From contig NZ_AP018725.1 of assembly GCF_003967195.1 (NCBI RefSeq), positions 186,001 to 250,000 of the forward strand: DNA of 64,000 nucleotides, given 5' to 3'. The number at the start of each line of letters is the position of its first letter. Position 1 is the first letter of the stretch. Below, in pieces: positions 54,227 through 60,951 of the stretch. A model generated the notes under the pieces. That model was not told where the DNA came from. It was given only the letters and a program-made list of their open reading frames with translations, and made no database searches. Made by a program: the position numbers and the translations under genes. The stretch is from Sulfuriflexus mobilis (lineage in GTDB: Bacteria; Pseudomonadota; Gammaproteobacteria; AKS1).

Positions 54227-54598
54227 ATGGGACAAACTAAGAAGCGTCATTACGATCGATATACACTTGAGTTCAAAGAGCAAGCCGTTAGGTTGGCTGG
54301 CCATCCAAACGTTACAGCCATGGATATTGCCGACACATTAGGGATCCATGTGGTCATGTTGTATCGGTGGAGAATGGAGCTAAAGAACGGCACCCTACGT
54401 GAGAATAAACACATGAAGAAAAGCGCCGCCCCGCCTAAAAAAGTCAAAAAACGTACTGATCCGACCAAGGCAAAAGAAGATGAACTGACAAAAGCCAACA
54501 AACGCATTAAGGCATTGGAGCGGTCATTGGCCTCTCGGGAAGAGGAGCTTGATATATTAAAAAAAGCCCAGCGGTTCTTCGAGAAAACAAAACGATGA
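54227..54598 (+). CDS. IS3-family OrfA (helix-turn-helix)
   Basis: The 123-residue protein has an N-terminal helix-turn-helix (YTLEFKEQAVRLAG then IADTLGIHVVMLYRWR) and a leucine-zipper-like C-terminal coil (KANKRIKALERSLASREEEL). This is the IS3 DNA-binding subunit. The run of seven A at 54559-54565 fits -1 slippage that would fuse it to OrfB. Confidence 0.9.
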   Translation: MGQTKKRHYDRYTLEFKEQAVRLAGHPNVTAMDIADTLGIHVVMLYRWRMELKNGTLRENKHMKKSAAPPKKVKKRTDPTKAKEDELTKANKRIKALERSLASREEELDILKKAQRFFEKTKR

Positions 54599-55449
54599 TC
54601 TTTGCGTTTATCGAGAAGAACCGGCACCAATATAAAGTTAGACGACTCTGTGAGTTATTTAATGTCTCCACCAGTGGCTACTATGCTTGGCGTGAACGCC
54701 CTGTCAGTGCCCATCGGCAGCATGATGAACAACTCAAAGCGTTGATCAAGGAGCTGCATCAAGGCTATCGACGCGCCTATGGTGCGGCACGACTGCATCA
54801 AGAACTTCGCCATAAAGGCTATCACTGTAGCCGCAGACGTATAAACAGACTGATGCGTGAGATGGGTATAAAAGCTTCTACAACGGGTTTATATGCGTGG
54901 CGGCCAGGACAGCATGTTTTTTATTCCTCAACAGGCAATCAATTATCAAAACTGGCTAAGTCGACTGAGGCGGGTGAGCAATGGGTCGGTGATTTTACTT
55001 ATATCAAAACAAAAACGGGCTGGTTTTATCATGCGGTGGTGCTGGATTTATTTAGCCGCAAAGTCGTGGGTTGGTCATTTAGCCGAAAACGTAATGCCGA
55101 GTTAACGAAAAGCGCATTAAGGATGGCGCTGCATCGCTATCCACCGAAATCGGGTTGTCTGTTCCATTCAGACCAGGGTATTGAATATGCGGCGCATGAA
55201 TACCGTGACATGGTTGAAGGTGCTGGGTTAGTGCGCAGCATGAGTCGTAAAGGCAATCCATTGGATAATGCGTTTGCGGAATCTTTCTTCCATACGATGA
55301 AGGCAGAACTTATCCATCATAAGTTATTTGAAAATGAAATTGAGGCGGTAGCGCATATTGTAGAGTTTACAGAGTTCTATAATCGAGAGCGATTACACTC
55401 AGGTATAGGCTATCAATCTCCCGATAATTATGAAAAACTGTGTGCGTAA
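54595..55449 (+). CDS. IS3-family OrfB transposase
   Basis: The 284-residue DDE transposase has an N-terminal HTH_21 region (GYRRAYGAARLHQELRHKGY). The catalytic rve domain has Asp in WVGDFTYIKT, Asp in HSDQGIEYAA and Glu in NAFAESFFHTMK. The frame is intact, so the element could still be active. It overlaps OrfA at 54595-54598. Confidence 0.93.
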   Translation: MIFAFIEKNRHQYKVRRLCELFNVSTSGYYAWRERPVSAHRQHDEQLKALIKELHQGYRRAYGAARLHQELRHKGYHCSRRRINRLMREMGIKASTTGLYAWRPGQHVFYSSTGNQLSKLAKSTEAGEQWVGDFTYIKTKTGWFYHAVVLDLFSRKVVGWSFSRKRNAELTKSALRMALHRYPPKSGCLFHSDQGIEYAAHEYRDMVEGAGLVRSMSRKGNPLDNAFAESFFHTMKAELIHHKLFENEIEAVAHIVEFTEFYNRERLHSGIGYQSPDNYEKLCA

Positions 55450-55477
55450 AAGTGTCCACAAAAGTGGTGCCAGTTCA

Positions 55478-55496
55478 CTTACCCTAGACGTTATGT
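55478..55496 (+). other. Right half of attC site 4
   Basis: CTTACCCTAGAC followed by R' GTTATGT (55490-55496) remains to the right of the IS. It is too short to fold with the 60-base left half, so attC sequence was lost on this side. The R' box pairs with cassette 4's R'' ACATAAC. Confidence 0.65.
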
Positions 55497-55526
55497 GCTC
55501 AATGCAATTCACAAGAGATTCAGGGA

Positions 55527-56147
55527 ATGAATGGGATAATTGAACAGCGAAAACTCTCATTAATTGTTGGTACTAGCTACCTAGTCATTTTCATCACAGG
55601 GCTATTCGCTAATTTTTATGTTATCGAATCACTGATTAGTGACCCGCTAACTACTGCACAACAGAACCACAGCCATGTGCGTCTTGGTATTATGGCATTT
55701 ATGATAGTAGTTGTTTTTGATGTTATTGTTGCTTGGGCTCTTTATGAATTGTACAAAGAACACTACTTATCACTGCTAAGTGCTCTATTTAGAATGATGC
55801 ATGCAGTCATCATGGCTGTTGCTATTTTTTCACTTCCCGCAGTACTGACCTCTAATACTGAACAAGAAATATTAAAGCAAGTAGACTCCTTCAATACTAT
55901 TTGGCTTATTGGCTTATTTTTCTTTGGAATTCATCTGATCCTTTTAGGAAAAATATTCGTAAAGCCCAGAATAATTTCATTTTTACTCGTAATAGCGGGC
56001 ACCATGTATATGGTAGATACAGCAGCACATTTTACACTTGCTAATTATGAAGATTATGCATCAATTTTCTTAGCTTTTGTTGCTGTTTCTGCAGTCTTAG
56101 CGGAAATGTCATTTGCTATTTGGCTCATTGCAAAAGGAGGAAAGTAA
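55527..56147 (+). CDS. Cassette 4: DUF4386-like membrane protein
   Basis: The 206-residue protein has about six membrane helices, starting SLIVGTSYLVIFITGLFAN. It has GIMAFMIVVVFDVIVAWALYE in the middle and LFFFGIHLILLGKIF later, the DUF4386 pattern. Function is unknown. An AGGGA site precedes ATG 55527. About 40 bases separate its end from attC 5. Confidence 0.8.
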   Translation: MNGIIEQRKLSLIVGTSYLVIFITGLFANFYVIESLISDPLTTAQQNHSHVRLGIMAFMIVVVFDVIVAWALYELYKEHYLSLLSALFRMMHAVIMAVAIFSLPAVLTSNTEQEILKQVDSFNTIWLIGLFFFGIHLILLGKIFVKPRIISFLLVIAGTMYMVDTAAHFTLANYEDYASIFLAFVAVSAVLAEMSFAIWLIAKGGK

Positions 56148-56187
56148 TATTGAATGAACAGGTGTTTAGAGTGCAAGCTAGTAAAGC

Positions 56188-56259
56188 ACATAACAATGCA
56201 CTCGTTCGGACGCAAACTACGCTGCGCTTTGTTTGCGCCGCACAGCTTAAACGTTATGC
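56188..56259 (+). other. attC site 5
   Basis: R'' ACATAAC (56188-56194) pairs with cassette 4's 5' box GTTATGT. R' is GTTATGC (56253-56259). GCGCAAACAAAG/CGCAAACTACGCTGCG arms lie in the middle. Confidence 0.88.
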
Positions 56260-56360
56260 ATCAAAATAATAGAGCACATGTCAAAAATCTTGAAACGGCG
56301 TTAGATGAAACGCTTGATATTACAAATGTTCTGCGAAAGGACTTGGAACGAACTTTATGA
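56256..56360 (+). CDS. Cassette 5: 34-residue ORF starting in the attC core
   Basis: The ATG is the one in the R' box GTTATGC. The peptide is hydrophilic and rich in Asn, Leu and Thr (NLETALDETLDITNVLRKDL). No ribosome site is evident and no family is recognised. The longer frame from 56154 crosses the attC site and is ignored. Confidence 0.35.
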   Translation: MHQNNRAHVKNLETALDETLDITNVLRKDLERTL

Positions 56361-56422
56361 TAAGTGGGGTCAGAGCACAGATTTCTCTAATATTAGCAAC
56401 AACTGTGCTCTGACCCCACTTA
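56361..56422. repeat. Perfect 20-bp palindrome with 22-base loop
   Basis: TAAGTGGGGTCAGAGCACAG (56361-56380) is the exact reverse complement of 56403-56422. It looks like a REP/MITE-type mobile hairpin inserted after the ORF of cassette 5. The expected R'' box GCATAAC is missing and the palindrome stands at its place. Confidence 0.85.
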
Positions 56423-56488
56423 ATAATTCGTGCGGGACCGTCTAAAGCGCTACGCGCTTTATCCGCCCCCACAATTCTAACGTTAGGC
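56423..56488 (+). other. attC site 6, left core destroyed
   Basis: Arms GTGCGGG and CCCCCAC and an inner AAAGCGC/GCGCTTT pair, and R' GTTAGGC (56482-56488) is intact. No R'' box can be found on the left; the palindrome ends there. The R' belongs to cassette 6, whose own R'' is GCCTAAC. Confidence 0.7.
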
Positions 56489-56549
56489 GCTCAATGAAAT
56501 TAGGTGCTGTACTCAAATATCATACGCAATTAATTATAGGAAAATAATA

Positions 56550-56927
56550 ATGACCGAAATCTCAATAAGTATCGATGTTTCAGACATGGAAAAAGCCGTC
56601 CTATTTTATACTAAGGCATTAGGTTGTACTGAACTTCGAGCAGGAGAAGACACAACAAAATTAAAAGCAGAAAACGTAAGAATTTATTTATTAAAGAAGG
56701 AATCAGGATCAAACCCTCTCATTAATGGAACTTCTTCAAGAAATTATGAGCGACATTGGACACCGGTTCACTTAGATTTTAATGTTGTTGAAATTGAAAA
56801 AATAGCATCCCTAGTGAAAGAATATGGAGGTATAATTGAAGGCTCTGAGTCGGGTGATTGGGGGGCGGTTGAGTTCTGTGCAGATCCTTTTGGAAATGGG
56901 TTTTGTTTGTGTCAGATAAAAAATTAG
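56550..56927 (+). CDS. Cassette 6: VOC-family (glyoxalase/bleomycin resistance-like) protein
   Basis: The 125-residue protein has ISIDVSDMEKAVLFYTKALG at the N terminus, a middle HWTPVHLDFNVVEIEKIASL and AVEFCADPFGNGFCL at the end, the single-module VOC layout. Members bind a metal or sequester drugs; substrate unknown. AGGAAAATAATA precedes the ATG. Confidence 0.82.
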   Translation: MTEISISIDVSDMEKAVLFYTKALGCTELRAGEDTTKLKAENVRIYLLKKESGSNPLINGTSSRNYERHWTPVHLDFNVVEIEKIASLVKEYGGIIEGSESGDWGAVEFCADPFGNGFCLCQIKN

Positions 56928-56944
56928 TGTTGCAATGAAAAATC

Positions 56945-57041
56945 GCCTAACAAATAGCTCCAGTGGACACTTTAAGGCGGCACTTGTTTTGCCTTCGCAA
57001 AAACATGCCACTTTAAACTACCGCTGAGCAAAGCGTTAGAC
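56945..57041 (+). other. attC site 7
   Basis: R'' GCCTAAC (56945-56951) pairs with cassette 6's GTTAGGC. R' is GTTAGAC (57035-57041). Arms CCAGTGGACACTTTAA/TTTAAACTACCGCTG and GCCTTCGC in the middle fit the attC form. Confidence 0.88.
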
Positions 57042-57117
57042 CTTATAAGAAATAATGGGAACCCGACAAGAATAAAGAAAACTGATCCTATCACTAAATA
57101 CAGGAAGCTTAATCGGC

Positions 57118-57360
57118 ATGACTAAAAGAAAAGGTGTGTTACAGAAGGTCTCACTCGTCTCGGCTGTGGTAAGTTTTGTGCTGGCGTTAACTTCAGGCGT
57201 TATGCTGTATCTTCGATTGGAGAGTGTGGGTAGCGATAATCCCATATCAGCCAGCTTTATGGCGTCTACGTTTTTCTTCATATGTGTTGGGGTTGTCCTT
57301 ACCGTCATTGGGAAGGCCGATATACCGAGTTTTAAAATTGATAACTCTGAAGGGAAATGA
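57118..57360 (+). CDS. Cassette 7: 80-residue membrane protein
   Basis: Two hydrophobic helices (about residues 11-32 and 47-65) flank a short loop, with a basic N terminus MTKRKGVLQK. GGAAGC lies ahead of the ATG at long spacing. No family is recognised. Confidence 0.6.
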   Translation: MTKRKGVLQKVSLVSAVVSFVLALTSGVMLYLRLESVGSDNPISASFMASTFFFICVGVVLTVIGKADIPSFKIDNSEGK

Positions 57361-57396
57361 AAATACTGAAGGCCAGCGACCTTTAAAAGCACAAGA

Positions 57397-57473
57397 CTCT
57401 AACAAAGCAAATTTACATGGATATTTTGTTACGCTACGCTCTACAAGATCCCAGCGTATTTGCGACGTCATGT
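57397..57473 (+). other. attC-like site 8, degenerate
   Basis: CTCTAAC (57397-57403) resembles cassette 7's expected R'' GTCTAAC with mismatches at two positions. The right box is GTCATGT (57467-57473) instead of GTTATGT. Arms AAAGCAAAT/ATTTGC and ATTTTGT/ACAAGAT are kept. Confidence 0.6.
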
Positions 57474-57501
57474 GTGTAAAAAAATTCTATAGGGCAGGAA
57501 A

Positions 57502-57765
57502 ATGCTGTTTATTATAATAATAGCTCTTTTGATTTTGACTATAATTATTTTAAGGATAAAAAATAAAAACATACCAAATACGTCAAAAATGAATACTATA
57601 AGTAAATTAACTTATGCAATATGGTTGCTAGCCTTTGTCTTTTTTATGCTCAATATTGACGATGGAAGCAAAATGCAATTACCGGCGGCTTTAATATTTG
57701 GAGGAGTTTCAATCGTGGCCATGCTCAGCTTAATAGTAATCCAATTAATTAAATTAAAGCAGTAA
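57502..57765 (+). CDS. Cassette 8: 87-residue membrane protein
   Basis: An N-terminal helix LFIIIIALLILTIIILRI is followed by a lysine/asparagine-rich loop and two further hydrophobic stretches (TYAIWLLAFVFFML and AALIFGGVSIVAMLSLIVIQ). GCAGGAAA gives a good ribosome site. No family is recognised. Confidence 0.65.
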   Translation: MLFIIIIALLILTIIILRIKNKNIPNTSKMNTISKLTYAIWLLAFVFFMLNIDDGSKMQLPAALIFGGVSIVAMLSLIVIQLIKLKQ

Positions 57766-57775
57766 ATGAATGAAA

Positions 57776-57833
57776 ACATAACAGGCGCCCAAGTCGTGTG
57801 TGCAAAAAGCATGCACACACTGGGGCCGGTGTA
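57776..57833 (+). other. attC-like site 9, degenerate right core
   Basis: R'' ACATAAC (57776-57782) would pair with GTTATGT, one base from cassette 8's 5' box GTCATGT. Arms GTGTGTGC/GCACACAC and GGCGCCC/GGGGCC pair well. The right box reads GTGTAAA. Confidence 0.6.
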
Positions 57834-57850
57834 AAAAAGATCTTAATCAT

Positions 57851-58141
57851 ATGATTTATGCTGAAATTGAAAACAATGACAGCTACTATGACTTCTACCC
57901 TGAGTTGTTGGCGTACATAAAAAAGTGTTTTCAAGATGTGGAGTCAGGTTTGCAAGGAGATGCCTGGATTTGGATAAAGTGCAATAATGAAAAAGTAGCT
58001 CTGGACACGTTTACATCTATGCGCTTTCAAATCAAAACCGATATAAAGAATGGGGCATTAGTAAAAGAGGTCATAGACACGTTAAAAAAAAGATATTCAG
58101 TCCACGTCTTTGATGAGCCAGAACCGGAAGCCCATGAATAA
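57851..58141 (+). CDS. Cassette 9: 96-residue acidic protein
   Basis: From ATG 57851 the soluble protein contains MIYAEIENNDSYYDFYPELL, an aromatic/acidic N terminus, and DAWIWIKCNNEKVALDTFTS later. It ends in an acidic tail (DEPEPEAHE). The upstream frame to 57800 runs through the attC arm and is ignored. No family is recognised. Confidence 0.65.
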   Translation: MIYAEIENNDSYYDFYPELLAYIKKCFQDVESGLQGDAWIWIKCNNEKVALDTFTSMRFQIKTDIKNGALVKEVIDTLKKRYSVHVFDEPEPEAHE

Positions 58142-58153
58142 TCTGAAATTAAT

Positions 58154-58217
58154 ACCTGACAAGCCGTTCGAGAGTGACGGTGCAAAAAAGATGCGCCGCT
58201 GAACTATATTGTCATGT
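58154..58217 (+). other. attC-like site 10 with GAC/GTC cores
   Basis: The left box ACCTGAC (58154-58160) and right box GTCATGT (58211-58217) each carry GAC or GTC where AAC or GTT is standard. Arms ACGGTGC/GCGCCGC pair imperfectly. This may be a decayed or variant site. Confidence 0.45.
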
Positions 58218-58528
58218 CATATAAATATACTAAATGGATAAAAATAACAACTATACTAGGGTCTCTGCATCTAACTATATTTCTTATTGTTTGGGCTCTT
58301 CAGGACAGTACCGATCTTAAAATAGTAAATGATATAGTTCTAGCGAGTAGTGTTTATATTCCTTTGATGATTTGGGACGCGTTCGGGATTAGTGTTGCTC
58401 AAGGCAATGGGGCTATGCTTTCTCCGCCGAACGTTATCGGCTGGTTCTTGTGCATCTTATCATGGCTAATTGTATATATTATTATCGGGTATATCGCTTC
58501 AATAATAGGAAGAGGAAATGCAAGGTAA
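58214..58528 (+). CDS. Cassette 10: 104-residue membrane protein
   Basis: The ATG lies in the core box GTCATGT. Three hydrophobic helices are visible (ITTILGSLHLTIFLIVWAL, IVLASSVYIPLMIWDAFGI, IGWFLCILSWLIVYIIIGYI). No family is recognised. GCATAAT at 58534-58540, just after the stop, may be what is left of its R'' box. Confidence 0.65.
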   Translation: MSYKYTKWIKITTILGSLHLTIFLIVWALQDSTDLKIVNDIVLASSVYIPLMIWDAFGISVAQGNGAMLSPPNVIGWFLCILSWLIVYIIIGYIASIIGRGNAR

Positions 58529-58573
58529 ACCAGGCATAATAAGTGACTATGGCGTCAACCCCCTGACTAAATA

Positions 58574-58705
58574 TTAGTATGCCCCTGCGCAGTTATCTCT
58601 GATCAAGGCATTAAGCAGGGTGATAAATTTACACATGCATGCTGTGATCGCCACCTTCTTATGCTTACCCTGAGCCACTAATTCTTTACAGAAGGCCTTG
58701 TAAAA
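58574..58705 (-). pseudogene. IS110-type transposase, C-terminal remnant
   Basis: On the minus strand the 43 codons before TAA (58576-58574) encode FYKAFCKELVAQGKHKKVAI then TACMCKFITLLNALIRD. This closely resembles the C terminus of IS110/IS1111 transposases (FYxRLLAAGKPKKVAxxACMRKLLTILNAM). Only this end remains. It stops at 58705, immediately before the ATG of the next gene. Part of the IS1111 group inserts into attC sites, which would explain its place. Confidence 0.82.
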
Positions 58706-59125
58706 ATGCGTAGATCAGTACAAAAAATACTTCTTATCTTGCTTCTCATTTATGCTACGGCAAGCCTTGTACATTTTGTCCACAATGCCGAGTTTCTCTC
58801 GGAGTATCCAGGCCTGCCAACATCGTGGACGCGTGCAGGGGTGTATTTTTCCTGGGTTGGGCTGACGATCGTCGGAGTGGCCGGGTGGGTTCTTGCAAAT
58901 TCCAGGTATCACATTGTCGGCCTATTGATTTTGGCAATATATGCTGCGCTGGGTCTCGACAGCCTTGGACATTACATAGTTGCTCCATTATCAGCGCATA
59001 CGGCAGCTATGAATTCGACGATCCTGTTCGAAGTAGTAACCGCGGTATTCGTTCTAATTGAAATTATGAGGCAGTTGGTGCGACAGATATCGCAAAGAGG
59101 TTATTCCAAATATGACACAAAATAA
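58706..59125 (+). CDS. 139-residue membrane protein, possible last cassette
   Basis: Four hydrophobic helices (about residues 7-23, 43-64, 70-88 and 104-126) and a basic N terminus are visible. HYIVAPLSAHTAAMN lies between helices three and four. The start is directly at the IS110 remnant edge, so its original leader is lost; AAGG stands ten bases ahead. No family is recognised. A following GTTAGCC (59183-59189) is not a convincing attC core. Confidence 0.6.
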   Translation: MRRSVQKILLILLLIYATASLVHFVHNAEFLSEYPGLPTSWTRAGVYFSWVGLTIVGVAGWVLANSRYHIVGLLILAIYAALGLDSLGHYIVAPLSAHTAAMNSTILFEVVTAVFVLIEIMRQLVRQISQRGYSKYDTK

Positions 59126-59251
59126 ATCGTTCGAGATCGGACCTGCCGTGCGCCTTTTGCGGTGAAAAGTCGCGATGCCCTGCGTTAGCCGCGTAAATGG
59201 ATCGATAGGTCGCCGACCTACCCACGGAAAGTATGGAGATGAAATGCACTA

Positions 59252-60052
59252 ATGAGTAAGTTATACATTCCCTTTCAGCCAACATTAACCGAGGCTGGGC
59301 TTGGACAGTTCGGCCTTACATTGCAAAGCAAGCAACCTTGCGACGTCTTGAAAGGTAAAGTTCATTCTTATTTGCAGATTAGTGCAAAAAGGCCAACTCC
59401 CTATCCGGTAATTCCGGATGGGACGCAGGCGATATACTTTTCCTCTCAGGGGCTAATGATAGGCGGGGCACAGATAGAGGCGCGAGATATTCAGCTGTTA
59501 GAGCCAGGGGAATATTTTGGGATATGGTTTTACCCGGGTGCGCTTAGATATTTCTTTGAGCTGAATCTGAGTGAAATTTCAGGTCAGTTTGTGGATGAAA
59601 AATATTTTCAGTGCCGTTACATTCCGGATCTGCATGCTGAAATTTACAGATATACAGATTTTGTCGAACGGGCCAATATATGTGACGCATGGTTGTTGCG
59701 GCGATATTCAGACAAGCCGGTCACAAAGTTTGATATTGCCTTGCAGCAAATTTATCAATCCTTCGGGAGTGAAAAAATATCTGAATTAGCCAATAAAGTT
59801 GGCTGGAGCAGTCGCCATTTAAATCGCCAGTTTTTACAACACACGGGCCTCAGCACCAAGTCGTTTTCCCAAATAATACGCGTACAGAGTGTATGTAAGG
59901 AATTATATGTAAACCCTAATCAACCCCTAAGTGCAGTGTTGGAGTTGGGCTATTTTGATCAGCCCCATCTAATAAAAGAATTCAAAAAGCACCTGATCTC
60001 AACCCCCGGTGATTTTTTCAGCCGCTTTATGTCCGATTTATACAATCGTTAA
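59252..60052 (+). CDS. AraC-family transcriptional regulator
   Basis: The 266-residue protein has an N-terminal sensor part with DGTQAIYFSSQG and LLEPGEYFGIWFYPGALRYFF. A C-terminal double helix-turn-helix follows (ISELANKVGWSSRHLNRQFLQHTGLSTKSFSQIIR then LGYFDQPHLIKEFKKH). It lies directly upstream of a FabA paralogue with TAATG at the junction, so it may control that gene. Ligand unknown. Base composition is more AT-rich than the core genes. Confidence 0.88.
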   Translation: MSKLYIPFQPTLTEAGLGQFGLTLQSKQPCDVLKGKVHSYLQISAKRPTPYPVIPDGTQAIYFSSQGLMIGGAQIEARDIQLLEPGEYFGIWFYPGALRYFFELNLSEISGQFVDEKYFQCRYIPDLHAEIYRYTDFVERANICDAWLLRRYSDKPVTKFDIALQQIYQSFGSEKISELANKVGWSSRHLNRQFLQHTGLSTKSFSQIIRVQSVCKELYVNPNQPLSAVLELGYFDQPHLIKEFKKHLISTPGDFFSRFMSDLYNR

Positions 60053-60099
60053 TGAGCAAAATCAGGGAAACTACATCTTTTGTCTGTAGGGAGATTTGG

Positions 60100-60600
60100 A
60101 TGCGGTTCTCAAATAAAGAAATTATCGAAATGTCAAAAGGCGGCTTTTTTGGCGAAGGTAATGCCCAGCTACCGAGTTCCTTAATGCTAATGATTGATGA
60201 GATTGAAAATATTACCACTGAAGGCGGGCGGCACAATAAAGGTCAATTGGATGCGAGCCTGAAAATACTTCCGGATCATTGGTTTTTCGGGTGCCACTTC
60301 CAGGGAGACCCGGTAATGCCCGGTTGTTTGGGGTTGGATGCATTGTGGCAGCTTCTAGGCGTTTTCTTGGGTTGGTCTGGGCTAAAGGGTAAAGGAAGAG
60401 CGTTGGGGGTGGGGAAAGTAAAGTTTAGTGGACAAATATACCCGGATGCCGGTTCTATCCAATATCAGCTGCATATCAAGCGCATATTCAAAAGACCAAT
60501 GCCATTGGGCGTAGCAGATGGTGTCGTCATACACCAGGATCGCATAATATATGAAGCCAGCGACCTCAAGGTGGGGCTAATTGATGGATCGCTGGAATAG
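60100..60600 (+). CDS. fabA: FabA-type 3-hydroxyacyl-ACP dehydratase/isomerase
   Basis: The 166-residue protein starts at ATG 60100 with GGGAG upstream; from there it matches the FabA N terminus. An ATG at 60052 overlapping the araC stop is the alternative. The active-site segment is DHWFFGCHFQGDPVMPGCLG, with the catalytic His, and it also has GLDALWQLLGVFLGW, ALGVGKVKFSGQ and ASDLKVGL. FabA dehydrates 3-hydroxydecanoyl-ACP and isomerises the product for unsaturated fatty acids. fabB, its usual neighbour, is absent, and an AraC gene sits upstream, so this may be a specialised paralogue. Confidence 0.9.
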   Translation: MRFSNKEIIEMSKGGFFGEGNAQLPSSLMLMIDEIENITTEGGRHNKGQLDASLKILPDHWFFGCHFQGDPVMPGCLGLDALWQLLGVFLGWSGLKGKGRALGVGKVKFSGQIYPDAGSIQYQLHIKRIFKRPMPLGVADGVVIHQDRIIYEASDLKVGLIDGSLE

Positions 60601-60777
60601 TTGTTACAGACTCTTTTCATTACCCCTGAATGGTTTATGGAAGGCATGGCCTACTCTCTTAGCGAGGACCCTCGTGCAGCGCTCGTAGAACCATTTGACC
60701 ACTATCGTGATCAATTTCAAGAGTGGTACAAGCGGGTCGGGAAAGCAGCATTATGGGAAAAGGCACTTGGCCTGTAA
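60601..60777 (+). pseudogene. Possible C-terminal remnant of a zinc-peptidase-like protein
   Basis: The open frame directly after the fabA stop encodes 58 residues with TPEWFMEGMAYSLSEDPR and then PFDHYRDQFQEWYKRVGKAA. WFxEGMA resembles the segment holding the third zinc ligand in gluzincin-type peptidases, but no HExxH precedes it. There is no good start codon (TTG only). It reads like the tail of a larger gene whose front was lost. Confidence 0.4.
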
Positions 60778-60951
60778 TGATGGAGAATGAATCAGTCAAG
60801 GTTGCAAAATTGATGCGCGAACCCGGCGCAGTATTATCCAGTAATGATTTAAAATGTTTTTAACTCTGATATGCTGTTACTCGATTATTATCCGGCTGGG
60901 CCGAGCAATTCATTAAAATCATTACGATTACTCATTTAAAGAGGAAGTGGC

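Larger units (their letters stand above)
54169..55477 (+). mobile_element. IS3-family insertion sequence, 1309 bp
   Basis: Terminal inverted repeats begin TGAACTAGCACCACTTT at 54169 and, read from the right end at 55477, TGAACTGGCACCACTTTT, with GATGGACA/GTGGACA further in. Two overlapping frames encode OrfA and OrfB with an A7 slippage site at 54559-54565. No target duplication is apparent (left flank CGC, right flank CTT). It sits inside attC 4. Confidence 0.9.
50835..58705 (+). mobile_element. Integron: truncated intI, cassette array and insertion elements
   Basis: A minus-strand integron integrase faces an AT-rich array of plus-strand short genes, each followed by an attC-like palindromic site. 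Cassette 5' core boxes and the R'' box of the same cassette are reverse complements: ATCTAAC with GTTAGAT, GCATAAC with GTTATGC (twice), ACATAAC with GTTATGT, GCCTAAC with GTTAGGC. The first junction after attI is best placed at 51997 (GTTGAAA with ATTCAAC). About eleven cassettes are visible to 58540. The integrase lacks its catalytic Tyr, one IS3 element splits an attC, and an IS110-type remnant ends the array. Confidence 0.88.

Noticed and set aside
56154-56360. 68-residue frame across attC 5
   Set aside because: Its first half is attC arm sequence; only the part from 56256 could belong to a cassette gene.
50835-58705. CRISPR-like array
   Set aside because: The repeated elements are unequal palindromes with different sequences and lengths between genes, as expected for attC and not for CRISPR.
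59128-59189. Possible attC after the 139-residue membrane protein gene
   Set aside because: GTTAGCC does not fit the core consensus, and no R'' box or pairing arms are visible.
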